DNA of 64,000 nucleotides from Maribacter arcticus (GTDB taxonomy: Bacteria > Bacteroidota > Bacteroidia > Flavobacteriales > Flavobacteriaceae), in the NCBI RefSeq assembly GCF_900167935.1, contig NZ_FUYL01000002.1:124001-188000 (forward strand). Direction: 5' to 3'. Below are positions 36,412 through 44,329 of the stretch, one piece after another. The position numbers and the translations under genes were made by a program. Each line of letters opens with the position of its first letter. Position 1 is the first letter of the stretch. Below the pieces are notes generated by a model that did not search any database, was not told the DNA's origin, and saw only the letters and a list, made by a program, of their open reading frames with translations.

Positions 36412-36585
36412 ATAATAGTTTAACATTTATTAACGAAAGTATTGCTGCCTTTTTTGAGATTTTTACTATTTTAGATAAAATAGAAAAATATTTGATGCTA
36501 ATATTTCTGTGTTTGATGAAAAAAACATTAATTAAATAGATGTTTCAAATGATGAAATCAACGTTTAACCCTTAAATGAAGTAAT

Positions 36586-36948
36586 ATGAAGTATACAATT
36601 GTACTGCTTACATTTTTAATGTTCTCATATAGCAGTTTTAGCCAAAACGAAGTCAGAGATATGAAACCTGGTGATATATTATTTATAAGTAAAGATTCAA
36701 ACACTCCATTTAAACATCTCTATTTTCCAAAGCCCAATTTTATAATTAAACGCGGTTCCATTGCCAATTACAAAGGCTTAAATGGAATGCATGTACAAAT
36801 TGAAGCCATAACAGACGAATCTATTGCTAGACTCATCCCTTTAAATGGTAAAAAATTCTTTAATATATTTTCATACGTGAATGCTGACCTAAAAAGCGCG
36901 TTGAACAATAAGGAGCTAAAGCAATTAAACTCTAGTCAAAAATCTTGA
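36586..36948 (+). CDS. Small secreted protein of unknown function
   Basis: 120 aa. Signal peptide MKYTIVLLTFLMFSYSSFSQ cut after residue 20. The mature protein begins NEVRDMKPGDILFISKDSN, then FPKPNFIIKRGSIANYKGLNGMHVQIEAI, and reads like a single small beta domain with a basic, helical tail. I do not recognise the family. Divergent from the tetR operon by 226 bp and followed by a strong terminator, so it is a single-gene transcript. Confidence 0.75.
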   Translation: MKYTIVLLTFLMFSYSSFSQNEVRDMKPGDILFISKDSNTPFKHLYFPKPNFIIKRGSIANYKGLNGMHVQIEAITDESIARLIPLNGKKFFNIFSYVNADLKSALNNKELKQLNSSQKS

Positions 36949-36973
36949 TTTAATAAATCAATAGAAATTGATG

Positions 36974-37020
36974 AAAATCCTAAACGGCACTTTTTATTAC
37001 AGACCATTTAGGATTTTTTT
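36974..37020 (+). terminator. Rho-independent terminator
   Basis: Perfect 11-bp stem AAAATCCTAAA (36974-36984) with TTTAGGATTTT (37007-37017), 22-base loop, followed by more T. Follows the secreted-protein gene. Confidence 0.8.
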
Positions 37021-37087
37021 TGCTAATTAATGCACACTAAAATAACATTAACCGATACAAGTAAAATGTCGTCAAAATATTTAAGAT

Positions 37088-37405
37088 ATGATATTAGGGT
37101 ACATTGCGGTGAAAAATAAAAAGCAAGCTAAAGAGATAGCAAAATTACTTTTAGCACAAGATTTAATTTATAGCGCAAGTATTTCAACTAAAAAAGTATT
37201 TAGTAAAAATTTAGATGCGGGTGAAATAAGCTATGAAAAACAAACAATCATAGAAGGGAAGACGAAGGCTTTATTATTTAGTGCTATTAATCAAATTCTT
37301 AGAATCACTTATCCAGAAAATATGCCTATGCTTTATGCCGTACCAATTGTTTATATGGATGCAGAACAGACCCAAACTTTACGTGATCAAACAGCCAAAG
37401 TATAG
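37088..37405 (+). CDS. CutA/PII-like small protein in the SbtA locus
   Basis: 105 aa. Ferredoxin-like alpha-beta pattern of the CutA/PII superfamily: ILGYIAVKNKKQAKEIAKLLLAQDLIYSASI, EKQTIIEGKTKALLFSAINQILRITYPENMPMLYAVPIVYMD. CutA proteins form trimers. In cyanobacteria the bicarbonate transporter SbtA is controlled by the trimeric PII-like SbtB of similar size, so a regulatory role for this protein toward SbtA 1.5 kb away is a reasonable inference. The stop is TAG immediately followed by TAA. The last 80 bases overlap the 3' end of the LysR gene on the other strand. Confidence 0.65.
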   Translation: MILGYIAVKNKKQAKEIAKLLLAQDLIYSASISTKKVFSKNLDAGEISYEKQTIIEGKTKALLFSAINQILRITYPENMPMLYAVPIVYMDAEQTQTLRDQTAKV

Positions 37406-38189
37406 TAATAATTGGCAGTGCTTTGACCGGGATAATTTGAGCACTTTTGTTCATGAGTTCATTTTTTAACCCAATAATAGGCAATATTGAAAAACCTAAA
37501 CCAGCAATAACCGCCTGCTTTACCGCTTCATTTGAAGTAAGCTCTATTTTTTTTCGAACGTCAAACTTATTCTTAATTATAAATTGCTCCATGGCAACTC
37601 TTGTTGCAGATCCCATTTCCCTATAAATTAAAGGCGACTGTTCAACAATATTCTTTTTGGTAAGTCGGGCTTTATTCAAGCCACGTTTACCTGCAATTAA
37701 ATAAAGTTTATTCTGCATCAACTCTACACGTTCAATATTTAATTTTTTAGGCAACATAGAGACCATTCCGAAATCAACCTTGTTCAACTCTAAACTTTCA
37801 ATTACCTGAGCCTTATTTGTAACGGCTATCATTAAGTCGACACCTTTATTATTACTCATAAAATTAGATAACATATAAGGCAATACATATTTACCGGTAG
37901 ATACTATTGAGAATTTTAATTTACCAACCAACTCACCTTTGTAAGCGAGCGTCTTATAGTTTATCGCATCTACCTCATTTAATATTTTTTCCGCATCTAA
38001 CGCAATTTCTTTTCCGAAATCTGTTACATAAAGCTTTCTACCAACAACCTCGGTAAGTGGAATGGAAAATTGGTCTTGAAAGTTTTTTAACTGTATCGAT
38101 ACTGCTAACTAAGTTAAATGCAGCTCCTCATAAGCTTTCGTAATACTTTGGTTTTCAAATATTTTTAACTAATGCAAGGTATAATTCAT
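37326..38189 (-). pseudogene. LysR-family regulator with two in-frame TAG codons
   Basis: From the ATG at 38189 the frame reads MNYTLH, TAG (38169-38171), LKIFENQSITKAYEELHLT, TAG (38109-38111), then LAVSIQLKNFQDQF, PLTEVVGRKLYVTDFGKEI and a full LysR ligand-binding domain to 37326. Both TAGs sit where LysR proteins normally have glutamine (LHQL and LTQPAVS). Between LKIF and ENQS about four residues usual for the family are missing, and the C-terminus is short and unlike the family end. The simplest reading is a decaying gene. LysR regulators control inorganic-carbon genes in cyanobacteria, so this one may have governed the neighbouring sbtA. Confidence 0.8.
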
Positions 38190-38285
38190 AAATTATTTTT
38201 ATGCCTAACATAATAGATATAAATAATAATTTATGAATTAAAAATGTAAGATTTGCGTCAGCATTTAAATAATAAAAAACATTTT

Positions 38286-38600
38286 ATGAAATCAGCAGTA
38301 AAAAATCCTGTTCAAACAATTAGAACAAAACAAAAAATTCAACTTATTGATGGACAATTTACCGTCTCAGAAGCCAATGATGTTATTCAATCATTAATCA
38401 ATGAAAAAATAAATTTTCACAAACTACAACGCTTAACTATGTGCGAAGGTTTTTCTGGAGCCAACACCAAATTTCCTGATAGTAGAATTACAGAATTAGA
38501 GAATGATAAATTGGCAGCAAAACAGTTTTTTAAACAAGCGTAGTCTAAAGGGGCTACTATTAAAATAAATGGTGTTTTAGAAATTTCAATCAACGAATAA
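38286..38600 (+). pseudogene. Small conserved protein of the SbtA locus, interrupted by TAG
   Basis: From ATG 38286 the frame gives 85 residues (MKSAVKNPVQTIRTKQKIQL, FTVSEANDVIQSLINEKINFHK, RITELENDKLAAKQFFKQA), then TAG at 38541-38543, then 18 more in-frame residues SKGATIKINGVLEISINE before TAA at 38598. The tail looks coding and completes a helix-strand ending, so the TAG probably interrupts a protein of about 104 aa. If the TAG is the true end, this is a normal short CDS 38286-38543. Function unknown. Divergent from the LysR gene. Confidence 0.55.
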
Positions 38601-38638
38601 AACGAGACTCTCAATTATATTATTACTAACAATACTAT

Positions 38639-38803
38639 ATGCATAAAAAGGCAAACCTCTCTAGAATAGCAACATTTTTAATGATGAGCATATTAATCCT
38701 TGCCTCATATAAAAATAACGGACTCTTTTTAAACCATATATTATTTTCTTGTGGCATTATTTCCTTAATTCTCTTTATTAAAACAAGAGGAAACGACCAA
38801 TAA
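38639..38803 (+). CDS. Tiny two-helix membrane protein upstream of sbtA
   Basis: 54 aa from ATG 38639 to TAA 38803. Sequence begins MHKKANLSRI, followed by a first hydrophobic helix (TFLMMSILILAS), a short polar YKNNG turn and a second helix (HILFSCGIISLILFI), ending KTRGNDQ: a basic N-terminus and basic C-terminus with two membrane segments. No known domain. It sits between the interrupted small gene and sbtA on the same strand, 103 bp before sbtA. Could be a small transporter-associated subunit, but this is a guess. Confidence 0.5.
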   Translation: MHKKANLSRIATFLMMSILILASYKNNGLFLNHILFSCGIISLILFIKTRGNDQ

Positions 38804-38817
38804 ACCTTGATTAATTC

Positions 38818-38880
38818 AACTCCTCTATATTTTAATTACAAGGGAGTTTTCATTTCATGAACATTATTCCAAACTCCCTT
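38818..38880 (+). promoter_or_regulatory. Competing hairpins in the sbtA upstream region
   Basis: AAGGGAGTTT (38840-38849) can pair perfectly over 10 bp with AAACTCCCTT (38871-38880), or over 6-7 bp with upstream AACTCC (38818-38823). The upstream pairing followed by TTTT would act as a terminator for the tiny gene; the downstream pairing would sit in the sbtA leader, 26 bp before its ATG. Confidence 0.4.
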
Positions 38881-38906
38881 TCACCTTTCTTTTTCAATAT
38901 AATTTT

Positions 38907-39869
38907 ATGGATTTAAACTTATTGTTAGATAACCTGACCAACCCCGCTCTGCTCTTTTTCTTTCTAGGTGTGATAGCAGTTCAATTAAAGAGCGACTTAG
39001 AAATACCCCCAAATTCATCAAAATTCATTTCTCTGTATTTAATGTTCTCCATAGGGTTTAAAGGTGGATTAGAACTTTCTCACAGCAATTTGGATATAGA
39101 AATATTATGGTCTCTATTATTCGGGGTCTTTCTAGCACTTTTTGTACCCATCTATACTTATTTTGCACTAAGAACAAAATTTAGCGTTGCCAATTCTGGC
39201 GCAATAGCGGCTTCATACGGCTCTGTTAGCGCAGTAACCTTTGTAACTGCCGTTTCATTCTTAGAATTGGAGCAAATAGAATTTGGCGGGCATATGGTTG
39301 CAGTTATGGCGCTAATGGAAGCTCCCTCAATAATAGTGGGTGTATTACTCATGTCATATTTTCAAAAAAATAAGGAATACAAAATTTCATTACCAAGTGT
39401 ATTTAAACATTCACTCACTAACGGTAGTGTACTATTAATCATAGGAAGCTTAGTTATTGGGTTCTTGGCAAGCGATCAACACGCAAGAGGAATTGAGCCA
39501 TTTACTACAGATATTTTTAAAGGATTCTTAGCTGTTTTTTTATTGGACATGGGAATTACAAGTGGCAAAAAATTGGCTGATTTCCTTAAAAAAGGCTGGT
39601 TTGCATTCTTATTCGCAATAATTATCCCTTTAATAAACGGTTGCGTAGTAGCTGTAATAAGCTCTGTATTTACCGAAAGTATTGGTAATCGATTTTTGTT
39701 TGCTATACTAGCCGCTAGTGCATCTTATATAGCGGTGCCGGCTGCCATGAGATTGGCCGCCCCCAAAGCGAATCCTAGCTTATATTTACCAATGGCTCTC
39801 GCAATCACTTTTCCCTTTAATATTACCATAGGTATGCCCTTATATTTATATATTGTTAATTTATTTTAA
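38907..39869 (+). CDS. sbtA: Sodium-dependent bicarbonate transporter (SbtA family)
   Basis: 320 aa, family-typical, with about ten transmembrane helices. Opening LLDNLTNPALLFFFLGVIAVQLKSDLEIP and LYLMFSIGFKGGLELS are strong SbtA marks, as are AASYGSVSAVTFVTAVSFLE and, in the second half, VFLLDMGITSGKKL and ASASYIAVPAAMRLAAPKANPSLYLPMALAITFPFNITIG. SbtA imports bicarbonate with sodium; in heterotrophs it may feed carboxylases in anaplerosis. The gene looks intact, unlike its LysR neighbour. Competing hairpins lie in its upstream region. Confidence 0.9.
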   Translation: MDLNLLLDNLTNPALLFFFLGVIAVQLKSDLEIPPNSSKFISLYLMFSIGFKGGLELSHSNLDIEILWSLLFGVFLALFVPIYTYFALRTKFSVANSGAIAASYGSVSAVTFVTAVSFLELEQIEFGGHMVAVMALMEAPSIIVGVLLMSYFQKNKEYKISLPSVFKHSLTNGSVLLIIGSLVIGFLASDQHARGIEPFTTDIFKGFLAVFLLDMGITSGKKLADFLKKGWFAFLFAIIIPLINGCVVAVISSVFTESIGNRFLFAILAASASYIAVPAAMRLAAPKANPSLYLPMALAITFPFNITIGMPLYLYIVNLF

Positions 39870-39904
39870 TTTGACCGCACAGCAATATATAGTACTTTTA
39901 AATC

Positions 39905-40468
39905 ATGGGAAAACATCGCTGTGGTTGGTGCAAAGGTGATTCGCTTTACGAAGCATATCATGACGAAGAATGGGGAGTTCCCGTTAAAAATGATGATTTA
40001 TTATTTGAATTTTTAGTTTTAGAAACATTTCAAGCAGGATTAAGTTGGATTACAATTCTACGCAGGCGTGAAAATTTTAGAACAGCATTTGATAATTTTG
40101 ATTATAAGAAAATTTCAAAATACCCGGAAGCTAAGATTCTAGATTTATTACAAGATGAAGGCATTATTCGCAATAAATTAAAAGTTCGTGCAACTGTTAG
40201 TAATGCTCACGCTTTTATGGCCATTCAAATAGAATTTGGCACATTTAGCAATTATATATGGCAATTTGTTGAAGGTGTATCTGTAAAAAACAAAGTTCTC
40301 AACTATAAAGAAGCTCCTGCAAATACAACAACTTCTAATGCAATAAGCAAAGACCTGAAAAAGCGTGGTTTTAAATTTGTTGGCAGCACTATAATATATG
40401 CGTTTATGCAAGCCACTGGCATGGTTAATGACCATGAGATTGAATGCTTTAGATACCACGAAGTGTAA
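39905..40468 (+). CDS. tag: DNA-3-methyladenine glycosylase I
   Basis: 187 aa, normal. Excises 3-methyladenine from alkylated DNA. Zinc ligands in the expected spacing: C6 (HRCGWC), H19 (YHDEEWGVP), and H177 with C181 at the C-terminus (DHEIECF). The base-recognition segment ETFQAGLSWITILRRRENFR and FDYKKISKY follow the Tag family. Single gene; start ATG 39905 is 35 bp after sbtA, so read-through from sbtA is possible. Confidence 0.96.
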   Translation: MGKHRCGWCKGDSLYEAYHDEEWGVPVKNDDLLFEFLVLETFQAGLSWITILRRRENFRTAFDNFDYKKISKYPEAKILDLLQDEGIIRNKLKVRATVSNAHAFMAIQIEFGTFSNYIWQFVEGVSVKNKVLNYKEAPANTTTSNAISKDLKKRGFKFVGSTIIYAFMQATGMVNDHEIECFRYHEV

Positions 40469-40491
40469 TTATCAATTTAAACCTACTACAG

Positions 40492-41079
40492 TTGAAAAAA
40501 ATATATGTTTATCTTTTTTTAGTTTCAGTTTTTGCATGCTGTCAATTGAGCTTTGCACAATATACTTATGAACGAGAATTTCGCATTAGAAAATCTCAAT
40601 TTCCTTCAGCTGCTCATGCTGTTATTGATGACTACGTTGAAGGTGCTAAACGCTTAAAGTTTTATCAAGAAACCGATAGTAACAAAGTAAGTTTTAAAGC
40701 TAAACTTAAGAAAGATAAGCTTTGGTACAGTATAGAATTCGACAAGGAAGGCGCTTTAGAAAAAATAGAAATATTGATTAATACTACAGATATCCCAAAC
40801 GATACTTATTCAAATATTGAAAAGTATTTGAACAATAATTTCTATAAATATCGAATCAATAAGCTTCAACAGCAATATTATTTAAATAGTGACACTTTAG
40901 AAGAAACATTTAAAAATGCTTTTCAAAATCTAATTTTATCCTCTAACATGTATGAAATTGTTATTGCCGGGAAAAAAGAAAAAGGATATTTAGACTATGA
41001 AATTCAATTTGATGCAGATGGTAATTTCAAAAAAAAGAGAAAAGTGCTTCCGTCAAATTATGACCATATTCTTTATTAA
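40492..41079 (+). CDS. Secreted protein of unknown function
   Basis: 195 aa starting at TTG 40492; no in-frame ATG occurs before residue 140, and the TTG opens a good signal peptide (MKKIYVYLFLVSVFACCQLSFAQ). The mature part has two similar halves: RIRKSQFPSAAHAVIDDYVEGAKRLKFYQE with WYSIEFDKEGALEKIEI, and FKNAFQNLILSSNMYEIVIAGKKEK with DYEIQFDADGNFKKKRKV. The strand pairs resemble PepSY-like domains, weakly. 23 bp after tag. Confidence 0.7.
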   Translation: MKKIYVYLFLVSVFACCQLSFAQYTYEREFRIRKSQFPSAAHAVIDDYVEGAKRLKFYQETDSNKVSFKAKLKKDKLWYSIEFDKEGALEKIEILINTTDIPNDTYSNIEKYLNNNFYKYRINKLQQQYYLNSDTLEETFKNAFQNLILSSNMYEIVIAGKKEKGYLDYEIQFDADGNFKKKRKVLPSNYDHILY

Positions 41080-41098
41080 CAGAAAAAGTTTAGCTAAT

Positions 41099-41752
41099 TC
41101 ACTTTAAGAGTTTCAAAAACTCTATTCGAGATATTTCTTGTGCTCCCAAACTCTCTAAATGATCTGTGTGTAATTGGCAATCGATAAATTTATATTCCTT
41201 TTCTTGTAATTCTTGTGCCAGTTTTATGAAGGCGAATTTAGAAGCGTTCGATGTTAAACTAAACATACTTTCCCCACAAAACACATACCCTAAATCTATT
41301 CCGTAGAGCCCTCCTACCAACTTATCGCCTTCCCATACCTCATATGATTTGGCAATTCCTTTTTCATGCAATTTCAAATATGCCATTTTCATTTGTTCCG
41401 TAATCCAGGTACCATCTTGACCTGGTCTATCTACTGAAGAACAATATTCTAATACATCTTTAAAACACGTATTTTTCGTTAACCTGAATTGATTATCTCG
41501 AAGCACTTTTCTCATGCTTTTAGATATTTTAATCTGCTTTGGATATAAAACCATTCTTGGATCAGGACTCCACCATAATATAATAGAATCTTTATCGAAC
41601 CAAGGAAAAATACCCTGCTGATATGCCAACAATAAGCGCTCAGAAGAAAGATCACCACCAACCGCCAAAAGCCCATCTGAATTTGCAGTATCCACTGGTG
41701 GAAATACTAAGGCTTCGGTTAAAAAAAACAATCTGTGTTGCGGCTTTTCCAC
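41099..41752 (-). CDS. aat: Leucyl/phenylalanyl-tRNA--protein transferase
   Basis: 217 aa. Adds Leu or Phe from aminoacyl-tRNA to proteins with N-terminal Arg or Lys, marking them for ClpAP degradation. Motifs: FPPVDTANSDGLLAVGGDLSSERLLLAYQQGIFPWF, WWSPDPRMVLYP, GQDGTWITEQMKMAYLKLHEKG, SYEVWEGDKLVGGLYGI, GESMFSLTSNASKFAFIKL and DCQLHTDHLESLGA, all canonical Aat blocks in order. Single gene. Confidence 0.96.
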   Translation of the reverse strand: MEKPQHRLFFLTEALVFPPVDTANSDGLLAVGGDLSSERLLLAYQQGIFPWFDKDSIILWWSPDPRMVLYPKQIKISKSMRKVLRDNQFRLTKNTCFKDVLEYCSSVDRPGQDGTWITEQMKMAYLKLHEKGIAKSYEVWEGDKLVGGLYGIDLGYVFCGESMFSLTSNASKFAFIKLAQELQEKEYKFIDCQLHTDHLESLGAQEISRIEFLKLLK

Positions 41753-41789
41753 TTTTAGTTTCCAAATTAATTAAAAGGTCATAAAACAA

Positions 41790-41824
41790 AAAACTTGTTT
41801 AACCATAAAAGTTAAACAAGTTTT
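41790..41824 (-). terminator. Rho-independent terminator of the DUF3127 gene
   Basis: Perfect 14-bp stem AAAACTTGTTTAAC (41790-41803) with its reverse complement (41811-41824), seven-base loop. On the minus strand it ends in TTTTG and lies 44 bp past the DUF3127 stop. Confidence 0.8.
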
Positions 41825-41867
41825 AAAATTTTAAAAACAATACGTTTATCTATGATTCTCTAACCAA

Positions 41868-42242
41868 TTAAAATGGCAAATCATCATGGTCTTCTTCGTT
41901 TAAATCATCTGCTGGCTCAAATGCTTCCATAGGTGGTACCGGTGGCATACCTGCTGGCTGTGCTTGAGATGAACCTTCTATACGCCATCCTTGAATAGAG
42001 TTAAAGTATTTAACTTCTCCTTGAGGATTCGTCCATTCACGACCTCTTAGATTAATACTGACTTTCACATCTTGCCCAACCTTATAAGAATTCAACAAAT
42101 CGCACTTATCTTGAACAAACTCAACCATAATATGTTGTGGATATTGTTCGTCTGTAGTCACTACCAATTCTCTTTTTCTAAACCCATTAGAACCAAAGGT
42201 TTGGGTTTCTCCGATCAATTTTACTTTACCTTCTATTTCCAT
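41868..42242 (-). CDS. DUF3127 protein (SSB-like OB fold)
   Basis: 124 aa. MEIEGKVKLIGETQTFGSNGFRKRELVVTTDEQYPQHIMVEFVQDKCDLLN is the DUF3127 core, followed by VGQDVKVSINLRGREWTNPQGEVKYFNSIQGWRIE, and an acidic, proline-rich tail ending DDLPF. The fold and the acidic tip resemble single-stranded DNA-binding proteins, whose C-terminal DDIPF recruits partner proteins. Nucleic-acid binding is inferred, not shown. Divergent from the histidine kinase gene. Confidence 0.9.
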   Translation of the reverse strand: MEIEGKVKLIGETQTFGSNGFRKRELVVTTDEQYPQHIMVEFVQDKCDLLNSYKVGQDVKVSINLRGREWTNPQGEVKYFNSIQGWRIEGSSQAQPAGMPPVPPMEAFEPADDLNEEDHDDLPF

Positions 42243-42368
42243 CTTGAACTCTTTTTACAATAAAGTTCAAAAATAGGTAAAATGAAGCGGGAATAAAACA
42301 ACCTGTGCAGATAACAACACAACAATTATTTACATTTTAGGTTATCTTTAGTGTGAGACAACTATTGG

Positions 42369-43517
42369 ATGAACTTTATTCCTAAAAACAAGATTTCCAA
42401 CATTTTTCTATTGATAGGCTCCTTTATTGTTGTGAGCCTTATCTTATGGAACACTAATAGTTTTTTTAAACAGTTTAAAGAGGAGGAACGGTTAAAAATG
42501 GAGATTTGGGCAACCGCACAATCAGAATTTTTACAATCTTCTGAAACCGTAGACTTAGGAAGCCTTCATTTAAAGGTTTTTCAAAACAACACTTCTACCC
42601 CAATGATTCTTATTAATAAGGATAAAACCATAAGGGTCAATAATTTTCCACCGAACAAAGCCAAAGATTCCATTTACATACAAAATCAGCTAAATAAATT
42701 TAAAAACGAAAATATTCCTATTTCCATAGATCAACAAGGGGAACATTTGGCAACGCTATACTACGGTAACTCAGAAGTGCTGAATAAATTAAAGTTTTAT
42801 CCTATTGCATTATTACTTATTATTTTTCTTTTCGCCGCAGTTATTTACTTTCTGTTCAAAACGAACAAGGCCGCCGAACAAAATAAATTATGGGCAGGTA
42901 TGGCCAAGGAAACGGCTCATCAAATCGGAACTCCGTTATCATCGCTTTTAGGATGGAACGAATTATTGAAAACCGAATCAATAAACCCCAGTATCACTAA
43001 AGAGATTGAAAAAGACATTGACAGGCTACAAACAATTACCGAACGATTTTCGAAAATTGGCTCATTGCCTAAACTTGTAGAGAGTGATATTGTTAAAGAA
43101 ACGCAAGACGCATTTGACTATTTAAAAAGAAGAAGTTCTAAACTAATTCATTTTTCATTTAGGTCAAAAGTAAATCAACTACCTGTTTTACTAAATAGCT
43201 CTTTGTATAACTGGACCATTGAAAATTTGGTTAAAAATGGTATTGATGCTATGCGAGGCAAAGGAAGTATCGCGATAGAAATTGTACCCGATGGCAAATA
43301 TGTGAATATCTTAATTGCAGATACGGGACATGGTATTCCTAAGAGCAACTATAATAGTATCTTTACACCTGGTTTCACTTCTAAAAAAAGAGGCTGGGGC
43401 CTAGGGCTTTCTTTGGTTAAGCGTATTGTTGAAGAATATCATGATGGCAAAATTAAAGTGCTATCATCTGGCAAAGAAGGTACTATTATGCAAATTTCTC
43501 TAAAAGTGTACCACTGA
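42369..43517 (+). CDS. Membrane sensor histidine kinase
   Basis: 382 aa. Two transmembrane helices (about 10-27 and 145-163) enclose a periplasmic sensor region of about 115 residues with no recognised domain. There is no HAMP. The dimerisation/phospho-acceptor helix is MAKETAHQIGTPLSSLLGW with His184. The ATPase domain has NLVKNGIDAM (N box), DTGHGIPKSN (G1) and GWGLGLSLVKRI (G2). No response regulator gene is adjacent, so it is an orphan. Two bases separate it from the next gene. Confidence 0.92.
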   Translation: MNFIPKNKISNIFLLIGSFIVVSLILWNTNSFFKQFKEEERLKMEIWATAQSEFLQSSETVDLGSLHLKVFQNNTSTPMILINKDKTIRVNNFPPNKAKDSIYIQNQLNKFKNENIPISIDQQGEHLATLYYGNSEVLNKLKFYPIALLLIIFLFAAVIYFLFKTNKAAEQNKLWAGMAKETAHQIGTPLSSLLGWNELLKTESINPSITKEIEKDIDRLQTITERFSKIGSLPKLVESDIVKETQDAFDYLKRRSSKLIHFSFRSKVNQLPVLLNSSLYNWTIENLVKNGIDAMRGKGSIAIEIVPDGKYVNILIADTGHGIPKSNYNSIFTPGFTSKKRGWGLGLSLVKRIVEEYHDGKIKVLSSGKEGTIMQISLKVYH

Positions 43518-43519
43518 TT

Positions 43520-43876
43520 ATGGCTAAGGAAAAACTAGTAGTTATCAAAGAAACCGGATTGAACAACAACTGTCCTGAGTGTTTTAACCAAGATTTGAAG
43601 CTAACTTTTTATCAAAAACATACTTACGGTAGTTTTTTTCACAAAACCACTGCTGAACTAAGTAACAAACTGGTATGTAACACTTGTCATTCAACAATCT
43701 ACCCTGTAAGCTGGACCGAAGATATTGAACGCATGTTCAATTATTATAAAAAGACAGCCATACCAGAAAAAAAATCTTCTAAACCAACCCTACTTTTCTA
43801 CGCTTTGTTATTAACTTTAATTGCGCTAGTTGCAGGTGCTGTTTATTTATTTATTTCTGGGGCTATTCAATTTTAG
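43520..43876 (+). CDS. Zinc-ribbon membrane protein of unknown function
   Basis: 118 aa. Two CxxC pairs, NNNCPECFNQ near residue 18 and LVCNTCHS near 51-54, form a probable zinc ribbon on the cytoplasmic side. A lysine-rich linker leads to a C-terminal transmembrane helix (LLFYALLLTLIALVAGAVYLFI). It is translated directly after the histidine kinase (two-base gap) and may be its partner. Its end overlaps the HIT gene by 14 bases on the opposite strand. Not recognised beyond these features. Confidence 0.75.
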   Translation: MAKEKLVVIKETGLNNNCPECFNQDLKLTFYQKHTYGSFFHKTTAELSNKLVCNTCHSTIYPVSWTEDIERMFNYYKKTAIPEKKSSKPTLLFYALLLTLIALVAGAVYLFISGAIQF

Positions 43877-44255
43877 CACTTATTGCTTTTGCTAGTTTAG
43901 TTAACTCTTGGTCAGTTAATTTCACCTTATGTTGAAAAGTAGCATCTTTCATTTCATTTAAAGGTATTAAATGAACATGTACATGAGGTACTTCTAACCC
44001 AATAACACTCATACCAATGCGCTTGCAATCGACCGTTTTTTCTAAAGCTTTACCAACTTTTCTTGAAAATGACATTAATCCTAAATAAGCATCTTCATCA
44101 AGGTCTAATATCTTGTTCACTTCCTTTTTTGGAATACAAAGTGTATGACCTTTTGCATTCGGATTAATATCTAAAAAAGCCAAATAATTTTCATCTTCGG
44201 CAACCTTATAACAAGGTATTTCTCCATTAATAATTTTGGTAAAAATAGTCGGCAT
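43863..44255 (-). CDS. HIT-family nucleotide hydrolase
   Basis: 130 aa. Histidine-triad motif HVHVHLIP at residues 91-98. Opens TIFTKIINGEIPCYKVAEDENYLAFLDINPNAKGHTLCIPKKE, the Hint/protein-kinase-C-inhibitor type. Such proteins hydrolyse purine nucleoside phosphoramidates and related adducts. It follows greA by 74 bp on the same strand, with a terminator between, an arrangement common in Flavobacteria. Confidence 0.95.
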   Translation of the reverse strand: MPTIFTKIINGEIPCYKVAEDENYLAFLDINPNAKGHTLCIPKKEVNKILDLDEDAYLGLMSFSRKVGKALEKTVDCKRIGMSVIGLEVPHVHVHLIPLNEMKDATFQHKVKLTDQELTKLAKAISAKIE

Positions 44256-44275
44256 AGTTTAAATTTAGTGGATAT

Positions 44276-44308
44276 AAAAAATCCTACCCTTTTAATAAGG
44301 ATAGGATT
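44276..44308 (-). terminator. Rho-independent terminator of greA
   Basis: AATCCTA pairs with TAGGATT, one C-A mismatch, then CCTT with AAGG and a five-base loop; the minus strand ends in TTTTTT. Lies 22 bp after the greA stop. Confidence 0.7.
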
Positions 44309-44329
44309 AAATATAGTTATTTTAAAAAT

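Noticed and set aside
37406-37931. Taking the minus-strand frame from 37931 as a complete 201-aa LysR protein
   Set aside because: It begins at a TTG inside the linker and lacks the helix-turn-helix; the same frame continues upstream with clear LysR DNA-binding sequence interrupted by two TAGs.
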